DNA of 64,000 nt, taken from positions 48,135 through 112,134 of the forward strand of contig NZ_JAJCYB010000088.1 of the NCBI RefSeq assembly GCF_029263155.1. Direction: 5' to 3'. The notes below the pieces were generated by a model. That model was not told the origin of the DNA. It ran no database searches and saw nothing but the letters and a program-made list of their open reading frames with translations. Shown in pieces: positions 1 through 8,536 of the stretch. The stretch is from Pseudonocardia sp. GTDB taxonomy: Bacteria > Actinomycetota > Actinomycetes > Mycobacteriales > Pseudonocardiaceae. The position numbers and the translations under genes were made by a program. Position 1 is the stretch's first letter. Each line of letters starts with the position of its first letter.

Positions 1-2
1 AC

Positions 3-464
3 CGGGACCAGTGCCGCACGCTCGTCGACGGCGCGCACTACCTTTTCACCAACGAGTACGAGTGGGCCCTGCTCACCCGCCGGACCGGCTGGGACGAGGC
101 CGAGATCGCCGGGCGGGTCGGGACGCGCATCACGACGCTGTCCGCGCAGGGCGCCGTGCTGGTCGCCGGGGGAGAGGAGGTCCGGGTCGGCGTGGTCCCC
201 GCGCGCGAGACCGTGGACCCGACCGGCGTCGGGGACGGGTTCCGGGCCGGTTTCCTGGCCGCCACGGCCGCCGGGCTGGGCATCGAGCGGGCCGCCCAGC
301 TGGGCTCGCTGGTCGCCACGCTGGTGCTGGAGACCGAGGGCACCCAGGAGTGGGACCTGGACCCCGCCCGCGACCGGGCCCGCGTCGCCGACGCCTACGG
401 GACCGAGGCCGCCGCGGACCTCGACCCGCTGCTGCAGGCGGCCGCCGGCGGGGCCGTGGCGTGA
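3..464 (+). CDS. PfkB-family carbohydrate/nucleoside kinase, C-terminal part
   Basis: The frame is open from the left window edge, so only the C-terminal ~153 residues are present. It carries the PfkB signature 2, DPTGVGDGFRAGF, whose GxGD aspartate is the catalytic base that activates the acceptor hydroxyl, followed by the usual helix of the ribokinase fold. The variant with GVGDGFRAGF resembles actinobacterial adenosine/sugar kinases of the PfkB family. The substrate cannot be read from this fragment. The gene ends at a TGA, and about 105 bases of unassigned sequence separate it from the convergent SDR gene. Confidence 0.85.
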   Translation, partial: RDQCRTLVDGAHYLFTNEYEWALLTRRTGWDEAEIAGRVGTRITTLSAQGAVLVAGGEEVRVGVVPARETVDPTGVGDGFRAGFLAATAAGLGIERAAQLGSLVATLVLETEGTQEWDLDPARDRARVADAYGTEAAADLDPLLQAAAGGAVA

Positions 465-569
465 CCGCGGTCGTGCCCGGCGGCGCCCGGTCGTCGCCCG
501 CGTCCGTGCCCAGCTGTGCGCACCGTCCTGTCCGGCGTCGTGCCGCGGCGCCACCCCGCCGGCACCCCG

Positions 570-1405
570 TCACTTCACGGACATGCCGGCGTCGACGGGC
601 AGGGCGACGCCGGTGACGTAGCGGGCCTCGTCGGAGGCGAGGAACAGCAGCGCGTTGGCGATGTCCTCCGCCTCCACCCACGGCACCGGGAGCAGGTTGA
701 GCCCCTGGTAGAGGTGGATGACGTCGTCGAGGGTCGGTGCGTCGAGGTCGGGGCGGAAGATCCGCCAGTTGTTCTCGTTGAGCAGCAGCGGCGTGGGCAC
801 CGTGGTGGGGTGCAGCGAGTTCACCCGGATCGAGTGCGGCGCCAGCTCCACGGCCAGGCTGCGCATCAGCCCGACCACGCCGTGCTTCGCCGAGGTGTAG
901 GCCGAGAAGTTCGGCACGGCCTTGAGGGCGAGCGAGGAGCTGGTCAACACGATCGCCCCACCCCGGCCGCGCTCCACCAGGTGCGGGATGGCCGCCCTGG
1001 CGGTGTTCCAGACCCCGGTGAGGTTGGTGTCGAGCACCGCGCGCCAGTCCTGCTCGGTGGTGTGGGCGGAGTCCGCGGCGATGCCCTGGATCCCGGCGTT
1101 CGCCGAGACGATGTCGACGTGACCGAGCTGCTCGACCCCGTCGTCGACCAGGCGCTGCACGGCGGCGAAGTCGCGCGCGTCGGCCTTCGCCCAGACGATC
1201 CGGCGGTCCAGCTGCTCCACCCGTGCGACGGTCTCCGCCAGGTCCTCCTCGGCGGCGGCGGGGGCACCCTGGGCGTCGACCGGCCCGCAGATGTCGAACG
1301 CGATGATGTCCGCCCCCTCCTGGGCCAGGCGCACCGCGTGCGCACGGCCCTGGCCACGGGCGGCCCCGGAGATGAGGGCGACCTTGCCTCGACGCGGCCG
1401 GTCAC
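570..1405 (-). CDS. SDR-family oxidoreductase (mycofactocin-coupled type), apparent frameshift near codon 7
   Basis: NAD(P)-dependent short-chain dehydrogenase. Seen: the Rossmann GAARGQGR motif, NAG, the catalytic Ser and YTSAK, and the C-terminal LPVPWVEAEDIANALLFL and TGVALPVDAG typical of the SDR subfamily linked to mycofactocin, which keeps its nicotinamide bound. The natural start appears to be GTG at 1405, giving MTGRVE and then GKVALISGAARG. The six-residue start and the Rossmann segment are in different frames: the joint reads GAGGCAAG (minus strand, about 1387) where GAGGGCAAG is expected, one G short. If the base is truly missing the protein would lose its dinucleotide loop, or use the in-frame GTG at 1334 and be inactive. 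Otherwise it is a sequencing error. The substrate is probably an alcohol; its identity is unknown. Confidence 0.8.
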
Positions 1406-1479
1406 GCGACCATCTCGCTGTCGACGCTGCCCCGCGCGGTGCCGTCGTCGACGGCGAGCGTGCTGCTGATCTCGATCAT
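1402..1479 (-). CDS. 25-residue upstream peptide, doubtful
   Basis: A short ATG frame (MIEISSTLAVDDG..., 25 residues) ends at a TGA that overlaps the GTG start of the SDR gene (GTGA). The overlap suggests translational coupling or an upstream remnant of an SDR N-terminal extension. A GGAG lies about 11 bases before the ATG, rather far. It has no C-terminal IDGxxVY and so is not a mycofactocin precursor. I cannot assign a function. Confidence 0.25.
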   Translation of the reverse strand: MIEISSTLAVDDGTARGSVDSEMVA

Positions 1480-1600
1480 GGGGTGAACTCCGTTCCTCGG
1501 TGACGGACGGCGGGTCCGGCCAGGGCCCGGCCCCGGGCCGGCTGGTTCTGCGCTCCCGGTCCCCGGTCCCGAACTGCCCCGTGACTCCCGCATCGAAGAG

Positions 1601-1662
1601 GTAGACACTTATTTCGTATCTCCACGTCAGATGCATGTGTGAGATAGAGTGTCTACACATTG
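1601..1662 (-). promoter_or_regulatory. Inverted repeat / candidate operator upstream of the SDR
   Basis: A perfect 9-base inverted repeat, GTAGACACT (1601-1609) and AGTGTCTAC (1648-1656), lies 120-180 bases upstream of the SDR start. The right arm extends to AGTGTCTACACATTG (1648-1662), which shares 11 of 15 positions with the two sites that flank the GntR regulator gene near 25 kb. The remaining non-coding stretch up to the TPM gene (about 1663-1791) shows nothing else I can name. Confidence 0.5.
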
Positions 1663-1791
1663 TGGGGACGTCAACCCCTGTCGCCGGGTTGGCGCAGTAG
1701 GCTGCGGTACGCGTGGTCCGCGGTGCTGTCGGCCGACGTCGGACCGGGGTGGGCCGCCGGGGGTCGACGAGCCGGTGACGCGCTGCCCGGG

Positions 1792-3423
1792 TCAGGTGCT
1801 GCCGGCGGCGCCGCCCCCGCCGCCCGCCCCACCGCCGCTGACGGTGGTGCCGCTCGCGGACGTCCCCGCCGTGGAGTTGAAGGCGATCCACCACGGGAAC
1901 GTCGCGAGCTGAGCGGAGTGCCCGGCCGCCCCGAACGCGCGCACGACCTGCCCCGACTCCGCGGCGGCCTTCATCCGGTCCTCCAGCGCGCCGGCGAGGT
2001 CGAGGGCCACGGCGTCGGGGAGGACGGCGTCGAGGTCCAGGTCCGCGTGCTCGTCCTCGGCCGCGGCCTTGAGCCCGTCGCGGTAGGCGATCCAGCCGAC
2101 GGCGGCGTTCTGGCCGGCGATGGTGAGGCTGGGGTACGTGGTGGCCAGCACGGTCGCGGCGAGGGCGGCCACCGCGAGGCCGCCCAGCGCCACCCACGCC
2201 GGCCAGGGCGCCTCGCCGATCGCGCCGACGACGAACCCGGCCACCAGCAGGACCCAGCCGAGGACCGCGATCACGGCGAGCCACGCCCGCGGCACCCGCG
2301 CCGCCTCGTCGAGCCAACCCTGGGCGACGAGCCTGTTGCGCAGGGCCGTGCGGACCGCGGACGGGTCGCGGACGACCTTCCCGAGCGCGGTGCTGTCGAC
2401 GACCTCGCCGTCGGCACGGTCGGCGAGGCCGCGCCAGACCGCGCGGTCGACGTCGTCGCGGAGCAGCCCCTCGTCGCGCAGCCGGACCTGCACCTTCGGG
2501 CTGCTGAACGTCCCGCCGTCGCTCTCCGGCTCGATGTCGACGGCCCCGCGGGTCGCGAGGTCGAGCAGGACCGCCGGTGTCGGCGAGGAGGGCGGTCCGC
2601 CGGCGACGAGCGCGGCGGCCACCGCGGGCGGCAGGTCCCCCGGGCGGCGGGTGGTCGGCTTCCCGGGAGTCCGGTCGGTGGTGCGCCGCCCGCGGAACAG
2701 GCCGAACGCCCCGGTCAGCGCGACGAGTGCGGCGGCGAGCGCCGCCGTCGGCAGCCAGCTCCGCGAGGCGTCCGCCGCCCACTGCTCGGCCGCGCTGACC
2801 GGCGGCCCGAACCGGATGCTGTCCGAGAGCCGCTCGATCCCCGCGACGAGGCTCGCGTGGACGTCGCCCTCGCGCAGCGGCGGGATCAGGGCGTCCTCGA
2901 CGATGTCCTCCTGCTCGTCGCGCGGGACGTTGCCGTCGTCGAGGGTGCGCCCGACGAAGATGCCGGCGCGCGCCTCCTGCGGGTCGTCGGGGTCGCGGTT
3001 GACCAGGATCGCCACGGCAGTGTCCTGGTCCGCACCGGTGCGCGCGACCCACGCCTGCTGCAGGGCCTCCACCTGGTCGAAGGTGTCCTCGCTCGACGCG
3101 TCGAGCGCGCGCACGAGTACGACCGCATCGGCCCCGGTGTCGCGCAGCGCGTCGAGCCGGTCCTGCAGGTCGCTCGTCTGCTCCGGCGTCAGCGAGGACC
3201 CGGTCTCGTCGTAGACGCGCACGCCCGGTTCGAGGCCGGGGAACCGGTCGGCCTCCTGCGCGAGCGCCGCGGGCGCGGTGACGAGCACCGCCAGCAGCAC
3301 CGCCAGGACGGCAGCCAGCCCTCCGGGCACCGATGACCCCCGGACAGCACCAACCCGCACCGCACCAACCCCCCGTCGGTGATCCACCCCCAGCATGATG
3401 CCGCGTCGGGCGGCGGCCGGCAC
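1792..3423 (-). CDS. TPM-domain / DUF2207-like membrane protein
   Basis: About 543 residues. An N-terminal hydrophobic segment (AVLAVLLAVLVTAPAALA) acts as a signal peptide or anchor. A TPM-type domain follows (roughly residues 55-190: VYDETGSSLTPEQ..., SLVAGIERL), as in YgcG-type proteins. Then come a transmembrane helix with a basic FRGRR edge, a soluble DUF2207-like part (LPPAVAAALVAGG, LLDLATRGAVDI), two more helices near residues 370-415, and a Gly-rich tail after WWIAFNST. Such proteins are membrane-bound with the TPM domain outside; their biochemical role is poorly known. The first possible start is at 3423; an ATG ten codons in (3396) is equally plausible. It is a single gene, not overlapping its neighbours. 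Confidence 0.8.
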   Translation of the reverse strand: MPAAARRGIMLGVDHRRGVGAVRVGAVRGSSVPGGLAAVLAVLLAVLVTAPAALAQEADRFPGLEPGVRVYDETGSSLTPEQTSDLQDRLDALRDTGADAVVLVRALDASSEDTFDQVEALQQAWVARTGADQDTAVAILVNRDPDDPQEARAGIFVGRTLDDGNVPRDEQEDIVEDALIPPLREGDVHASLVAGIERLSDSIRFGPPVSAAEQWAADASRSWLPTAALAAALVALTGAFGLFRGRRTTDRTPGKPTTRRPGDLPPAVAAALVAGGPPSSPTPAVLLDLATRGAVDIEPESDGGTFSSPKVQVRLRDEGLLRDDVDRAVWRGLADRADGEVVDSTALGKVVRDPSAVRTALRNRLVAQGWLDEAARVPRAWLAVIAVLGWVLLVAGFVVGAIGEAPWPAWVALGGLAVAALAATVLATTYPSLTIAGQNAAVGWIAYRDGLKAAAEDEHADLDLDAVLPDAVALDLAGALEDRMKAAAESGQVVRAFGAAGHSAQLATFPWWIAFNSTAGTSASGTTVSGGGAGGGGGAAGST

Positions 3424-3536
3424 ACCGGGGTGATCGGCGTCCGGTCAGCGCCGGCCCAGCACCGGGGTTGGCGGGTACCCCGTCGACCTGGTGTCCGATC
3501 GTGGTCCGTTGCCGGGGTGTGGGAGGCGCGCCGCGC

Positions 3537-6500
3537 TCATCCGGCCTCGCGGTCGTGCGTGTACAGCGGCGCCATCGCCTCCATCTGCTCGATGACGAGC
3601 CGGATCGCGTCAGGCTGCTTGTCCGGTGGGTACTTGTGTTTGACGAGCAACCGCTTGATCGACGACCGGAGCTTCGCGCGGACGTCGTCGCGGACCATCC
3701 AGTCCGTCTTGACGTCCCGGCGCATCACCGCGACCAGCTCGCGCGCGATGCTCGCCAGGACGTCCTCGCCCTGCACTTCCACCGCCGACTCGTTGTCGCT
3801 GACCGCGTCGTAGAACGCCAGCTCGTCCTCCGAGAGCGGCGGGGTGAACCGCTGTCCGCGGTCGCCCTCGGTGGCGACCTCCCTGGCCAGCGCGATCAGT
3901 TCCGCGATCACCTCCGCCGAGGTGAGCTGCTGGTTCGTGTAGCGGTTCATCAGCGCCCTGATGCGTTCGGAGAAGGCGCGCTGTCGGACCACGTTGTTGC
4001 GCGCGACGCCGGCGGCCTGGGCGGTGAGCAGGTTGCGCAGCGCCTCGATCGCCAGGTGCGGGTTCTCGGCCTGCTGGGCTCTGAGCTGGAAGTCCGGGGT
4101 CAGGTCGGACAGCGAGGGCTTCGGCATGCCCGCGGCCTCGTAGATGTCGACGATCCGTCCGGTCTTCGTCGACGTGGCGACGAGCTCGGACAGCAGGCGC
4201 TGGATCTCCTCGGGCACCGGCTCACCGTTGGCCTGCCGCTCGGCGGCGTCGAGTTTGGCCATGTAGACGCGGACCTCTTCGTAGAACTGCACCGACGGCA
4301 GCAGCTCGGCCAGCGTCACCTCCCCGGCGGCCACCGACCACCACCGTGCGAGCTGGGCGGTGAGCGTGCGGAACCGCTGGCCGACGGGCTCCTCGCCCTC
4401 GGCCACCTGGTTGCCCGGTGTCGACGGCGAGCGCAGCCAGGTGGCCAGCCCGACGGCGGTCTTGAGCCATGCGGTCGTGCTGGTCAGCTTCGACCGCCAT
4501 CCGAACGGGGCGCTCAGGGCGTCGAGCTGTTCGACGAGCCTGCGGGTCTCGACGGCGGCCTCGTCGATGTCCCGCCCGACCGGCTTGCGGGTGCGGTCGT
4601 TGTCGGTGTACTGCGCGAGTGCGGACTCCAGGTTCTCCGCCAGCGGCGCGTAGGCGACGAGCAGGCCGTCCGGCTTGCCCTCGAACGTGCGGTTGACCCG
4701 GGCGAGCGTCTGCATCAGCAGAGCTCCCTGGAGCGGCCGGTCCAGGTAGAGCGTGTGCAGCGGTGGGGCGTCGAACCCGGTGAGCATCATGTCCTTGACG
4801 ATCACGATCTGGAGCGGGTCGTGCTCGTCGCGGATCCGGTTCTGCACCTTCTTCACCTCCGACCCGCGCCGGACGTGCGTCTGGATGTGATCGGGATCCG
4901 TCGCCGAGCCGGAGTAGACGACCTTGATGACACCTGCGAGGTCGTCGGCGTCGTGCCAGCCCGGCCGCAGCGCGATGATCTCGTCGTACAGCCGGGCGCA
5001 GATCTCCCGCGTCGCGCCGACGATGAACGCCTTGCCCGGGACACCGAGGAACGGCGCCATGGCGGTGCAGCGGCGCTCCCAGTGCTCGACGATGTCCGCG
5101 GCGAGGGCCTTGAGGCGGGCCGGTGCGCCGTAGAGCGCGTTGATGACCGCGACCGACTTCTCGATGTTGGCCCGCTCGACGTCGTCGAGGCCGGAGGTCG
5201 CCTCGTCCGCGGCGTGGTCGAGCTGCTCCTCACTGACGCCGGGCGCGAGCTCGATCAGCCGCTGCTCGAACCGCACGGGAACGGTGGCGCCGTCGTCCAC
5301 GGCCCGGGTGAGGTCGTAGACGTCGATGACGTCGCCGAACACCTCCTGCGTGTCGCGGTCGGCGAAGGAGATCGGGGTGCCGGTGAAGGCGATGAACGTG
5401 GCTCTGGGCAGCGCGTCACGGATGCTGCGCGCGAACCCGCGGATGCGGTCGTAGTGACTGCGGTGGGCCTCGTCGACGATCACCACGATATTGCGCCGGT
5501 CCGACAGCATCGGGTGCTCGGCTCCGGCCTCACGCTCGGCCTGGGTGCGTCCGAACTTCTGCAGCGTCGTGAAGTAGATGCCTCCGGTCATCCGCTCGCG
5601 CAGCGCGGTCCGCAACGCGTCGCGCGACGACACCTGGACGGGGGTCTCGGTGAGCAGCCGGGAGCGGTTGAAGGTCTCGAAGAGCTGCGTGTCGAGCTCG
5701 GTGCGGTCGGTGACGACCACGAGCGTCGGGTTCTTCAGCTTCGGCGCGACGGCGACGAGGTGGGCGTAGAGCTCCATCTCCATCGACTTGCCCGACCCCT
5801 GGGTGTGCCAGACGACGCCCGCCTTGCCGTCGCTCTCGGCGGCCGCGACCGTCTTGCCGACCGCCTTGGTGACCGCGAAGTACTGGTGCGGCTTGGCGAC
5901 CCGCTTCGCCAGGCGGCCCCCGTCCAGGTCGAAGGCGACGAAGTTCCGCAGCATCTGCAGGAGCCGCTCCTGGTTTCCGAGCCCTTCGATGAGGGTCTCG
6001 AGCGCGACGTCGGCGAGGCCTTCGGAGAAGACGCCGGGGGTGACCGGCTCCCCGCTGTCGTCCACGTTCCACGGCGAGTAGTGGTTGAGCGGCGTGAACG
6101 GGGTGCCGTAGCGGGCGGTGATGCCGTCGCTGATGATCGTCAGCACGCAGAACCGGAACGCGGCCGGGAACTCCTGCAGGTAGGTCGCGAGCTGCGCGTG
6201 CGCCTTGGCCGTCGTGGCCGACGCCGAACCGGCGTTCTTCAGCTCGACGACCACGACCGGCATGCCGTTGAGGTAGAGCACGACGTCGAACCGCCGCTCG
6301 TGTTCCTTCGAGCGGACCGTCACCTGGTTGACCGCGAGCCACTCGTTGTCCTCGACGCGGTGGCTGACCACGCGGATCGTGGGGTTCTGCTCGATCCCGT
6401 CGGCGTCGACGTAGCTGATCCTGCGGTAGCCCTCCACGAGCACCCGGTGCATCCGGTAGTTCTCGGCGATCGCGTCCTGGGATCCCAGCTTCAGGATCTC

Positions 6501-6707
6501 GGCCAGCGCCTCCTCCAGGTATCCGCCCGGCACGTGGGGGTTGAGCCGCCGTAGCGCGGTGAGGAGTCGGCCGCGGAGCACGATGTCGTCCCAGGACGTC
6601 CGGCCGTCCTCGCTTCCGGGCGCGACGGCGGCGCCGGGGAGCGGCATCCACCCGTGCTCCTCGAACCGGTCGAGCGCGATCTGCTCCCAGTCGGCCTCGC
6701 CGGCCAT
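3537..6707 (-). CDS. hsdR: Type I restriction enzyme, R subunit
   Basis: Motor and nuclease subunit (1056 residues) of a type I restriction-modification complex, which translocates DNA and cleaves when it meets an unmethylated target. Order: a PD-(D/E)xK nuclease (FDVVLYLNG...VVVELK; E155 and K157), a superfamily 2 ATPase with Walker A TQGSGKS (about residue 306), a DEAH box VDEAHRSHYD (about 411) and FTGTPIS. The middle carries LTGFDAPPLHTLYLDRPLQ and QTLARVNR (motif VI). The C-terminal part is the helical HsdM/S-binding region. All catalytic motifs are present, so it looks functional. The start overlaps the stop of the AlbA_2 gene (TGATG), so it is translated as the last gene of the hsd operon. 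Confidence 0.96.
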   Translation of the reverse strand: MAGEADWEQIALDRFEEHGWMPLPGAAVAPGSEDGRTSWDDIVLRGRLLTALRRLNPHVPGGYLEEALAEILKLGSQDAIAENYRMHRVLVEGYRRISYVDADGIEQNPTIRVVSHRVEDNEWLAVNQVTVRSKEHERRFDVVLYLNGMPVVVVELKNAGSASATTAKAHAQLATYLQEFPAAFRFCVLTIISDGITARYGTPFTPLNHYSPWNVDDSGEPVTPGVFSEGLADVALETLIEGLGNQERLLQMLRNFVAFDLDGGRLAKRVAKPHQYFAVTKAVGKTVAAAESDGKAGVVWHTQGSGKSMEMELYAHLVAVAPKLKNPTLVVVTDRTELDTQLFETFNRSRLLTETPVQVSSRDALRTALRERMTGGIYFTTLQKFGRTQAEREAGAEHPMLSDRRNIVVIVDEAHRSHYDRIRGFARSIRDALPRATFIAFTGTPISFADRDTQEVFGDVIDVYDLTRAVDDGATVPVRFEQRLIELAPGVSEEQLDHAADEATSGLDDVERANIEKSVAVINALYGAPARLKALAADIVEHWERRCTAMAPFLGVPGKAFIVGATREICARLYDEIIALRPGWHDADDLAGVIKVVYSGSATDPDHIQTHVRRGSEVKKVQNRIRDEHDPLQIVIVKDMMLTGFDAPPLHTLYLDRPLQGALLMQTLARVNRTFEGKPDGLLVAYAPLAENLESALAQYTDNDRTRKPVGRDIDEAAVETRRLVEQLDALSAPFGWRSKLTSTTAWLKTAVGLATWLRSPSTPGNQVAEGEEPVGQRFRTLTAQLARWWSVAAGEVTLAELLPSVQFYEEVRVYMAKLDAAERQANGEPVPEEIQRLLSELVATSTKTGRIVDIYEAAGMPKPSLSDLTPDFQLRAQQAENPHLAIEALRNLLTAQAAGVARNNVVRQRAFSERIRALMNRYTNQQLTSAEVIAELIALAREVATEGDRGQRFTPPLSEDELAFYDAVSDNESAVEVQGEDVLASIARELVAVMRRDVKTDWMVRDDVRAKLRSSIKRLLVKHKYPPDKQPDAIRLVIEQMEAMAPLYTHDREAG

Positions 6708-8458
6708 CAGTGTCCCTCCGTATCGACGATCCGGTAGCTCTGCTTGCTGCTGCGGAAGGGATACAGGGGTGCAATGAGACCGCGATCCACCAGCACCGAC
6801 AGCCGCCGAGTTGCGGTCCGCTCCGACAGGCCCAAGCGTGCCGCAAGAGCGCGAGGGCTGGTGCTGCCGGCTCGGATCGCCTGCATGACGGCGTCGAGGT
6901 CGGCTTCTATCCCTGCCGGCCGGGCCTTCCGTTGATCGGGCTCGGCGGGTGGGTCGTGCTCGACCGGGCCGACGTCGTCGACGAGGTGGTAGCTGGCGTA
7001 TCGCCGTCCACCGCTGATCTCGGCGACCCCGCGCTGGACGAGGTCCTTGAGTGCTCGACCGGCATCGGTCCGATCAACCCCCCACGCCTGCAGCATGGCG
7101 TTCGTGACGCGGCCGGTCGCCCGCATCATCGCGAGCGCGAGGTGCTGCGCGTCGGTGAGCGCGGACAGTTTCAGCGAACCGATCCACGCGACGATCTCCG
7201 GTGCGAGGAGTGCGTGCTGCGGAATCGACACCGTGACGGTTCCGGGTCGCACGTCGAACTTCGGCGGGCTCATGCCGACCCTGCGCAGTTCCGCCATCAC
7301 GTCGAGCAATCCGGAACCGCGGTTCTCGCACAGCATCTCGTCACGGGATCCGGGCAGCTCGATGTCGGCGAGCAGCGCGGCCATGGTCTGATTGCGTGAC
7401 GTCGAGCGATGCGCCGCCGAGCCGAGGTCGGCCACGGTGATCGGCCCGAAGAGGCCCCCTGCGTTCGCGACGACCAGGCGGTCCGGGTACAGCTCGACCC
7501 GCACCTGGGCGCCACGCGCGTCAGGGCTGTAGTCGCGGTGCATGAGCGCGTTGACGACCAGTTCGCGGACGACGTCGAGAGGGTAGTCATATCGGTCCTC
7601 CCGGCCGATACCGGTGATGATCGCGCCCGCCCGCATGTTGCGGATGGCCATCGCGACGACGTCGGCGACGATCGTCGGGATCGGCCCGGTGATGGTCTTG
7701 TTGTCCAGGAAGCGCCGGCCGTCCGGCGACCGTTCGCCCATACGTGTCGTCGGCAGGACGACGAACGAGACGAAGAGCTGCGGGAAGTACTGCTGCGGGT
7801 ACTCGCCGAAGCACAGCAGGCCGGCGAGCGTCGGCCGCAGAACGCCGTCCGCATCTGGAGTCAGCACACCCAGACGGGTCAGGAAGCGCTCGCGGTCGTC
7901 ATGGCGTAGCCCTCGTGAGCGGCGGACCCGCGTGAGGTAGGCGATGACGAGGTCCTCGTCCAGGTCGGCCTGCGTGGCGTCCGGAACGGCCATGCGGTCG
8001 AACGTCGGCTGGCTCCGGTTGGACAGGAGCTGCGTCACCTCGTAATGCGAGAGCCTGCGGTCACCGTCCCCGCCGCGGATGAACGAACCTCCGTAGGTCC
8101 CGCGGCTGCTCACGAAACACGGCTTCTCCACCGGGTCGAGCTCCGGCACGTCGAGGTGCACGACGAGCACACCGTCGACCTCCTCGATCTCGATCGGAGC
8201 CCGGCAGGGTGGCTCGACTTTGTTCGCGCAGGCATCCGCGAGCGCGTCGCGGATGGCCGGGGCGTCGAAGCCCGCGGCCGGCACGAACCCGGCCCCCTCG
8301 TCCACGCCGACCAGGAGGGTGCCGCCGGTACCGTTGGCGAAGGCGCTGATCGTCTCGGTGACCGACGTCGGCAGACCGCCGGCGCCCGACTTGACCTCGA
8401 CGTCGGTGGGCTCGACGCCGAGCTTGCGCAGCCGCCCGATCAGCGCCATCGTGTCCAT
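6707..8458 (-). CDS. AlbA_2/Schlafen-type ATP-binding protein with winged-helix C-terminus
   Basis: About 583 residues from the ATG at 8458, which follows a GAGGAAGG. The first ~130 residues form an AlbA_2 (Schlafen-like) domain: DVEVKSGAGGLPTSVTETI, SAFANGTGGTLLVGVDE. The middle part (ELVVNALMHRDYSPDARG, LVVANAGGLFGPI, ENRGSGLLDV) is the HATPase_c_4 module seen in these putative transcriptional regulators. Two helix-turn-helix regions follow, the last being SPRALAARLGLSERTATRRL. Members are often found in type I restriction loci, where their job is not settled; DNA/RNA binding with regulatory or nuclease activity is possible. It lies between hsdS and hsdR and overlaps hsdR by one base. A long perfect palindrome sits 35 bases before its start, so autoregulation is likely. 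Confidence 0.88.
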   Translation of the reverse strand: MDTMALIGRLRKLGVEPTDVEVKSGAGGLPTSVTETISAFANGTGGTLLVGVDEGAGFVPAAGFDAPAIRDALADACANKVEPPCRAPIEIEEVDGVLVVHLDVPELDPVEKPCFVSSRGTYGGSFIRGGDGDRRLSHYEVTQLLSNRSQPTFDRMAVPDATQADLDEDLVIAYLTRVRRSRGLRHDDRERFLTRLGVLTPDADGVLRPTLAGLLCFGEYPQQYFPQLFVSFVVLPTTRMGERSPDGRRFLDNKTITGPIPTIVADVVAMAIRNMRAGAIITGIGREDRYDYPLDVVRELVVNALMHRDYSPDARGAQVRVELYPDRLVVANAGGLFGPITVADLGSAAHRSTSRNQTMAALLADIELPGSRDEMLCENRGSGLLDVMAELRRVGMSPPKFDVRPGTVTVSIPQHALLAPEIVAWIGSLKLSALTDAQHLALAMMRATGRVTNAMLQAWGVDRTDAGRALKDLVQRGVAEISGGRRYASYHLVDDVGPVEHDPPAEPDQRKARPAGIEADLDAVMQAIRAGSTSPRALAARLGLSERTATRRLSVLVDRGLIAPLYPFRSSKQSYRIVDTEGH

Positions 8459-8492
8459 CGATCGCCTTCCTCGCCACGTCCCGGCCATACTC

Positions 8493-8528
8493 CGCCATAC
8501 TCCGCCACTATCGTGGCGGAGTATGGCG
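8493..8528 (-). promoter_or_regulatory. Perfect 16-base palindrome between hsdS and the AlbA_2 gene
   Basis: Arms CGCCATACTCCGCCAC (8493-8508) and its exact complement (8513-8528) are separated by TATC. An extra direct copy of CCATACTCCG precedes it (8485-8494), giving three half-site-like units. It starts 8 bases after the hsdS stop and ends 35 bases before the AlbA_2 start. It could be an operator for the winged-helix domain of that protein or an RNA hairpin that attenuates the operon. There is no U-tract. Confidence 0.7.
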
Positions 8529-8536
8529 CAGTGTTG

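Noticed and set aside
1402..1479. Mycofactocin precursor peptide (mftA)
   Set aside because: It lacks the C-terminal IDGxxVY and no mftB/C genes are nearby.
3468..6554. Long open frame (about 1000 codons) on the plus strand antisense to hsdR
   Set aside because: High GC leaves the complementary frame open; composition is Arg/Gly/Asp-rich with no domain, while the minus strand encodes a clear HsdR.
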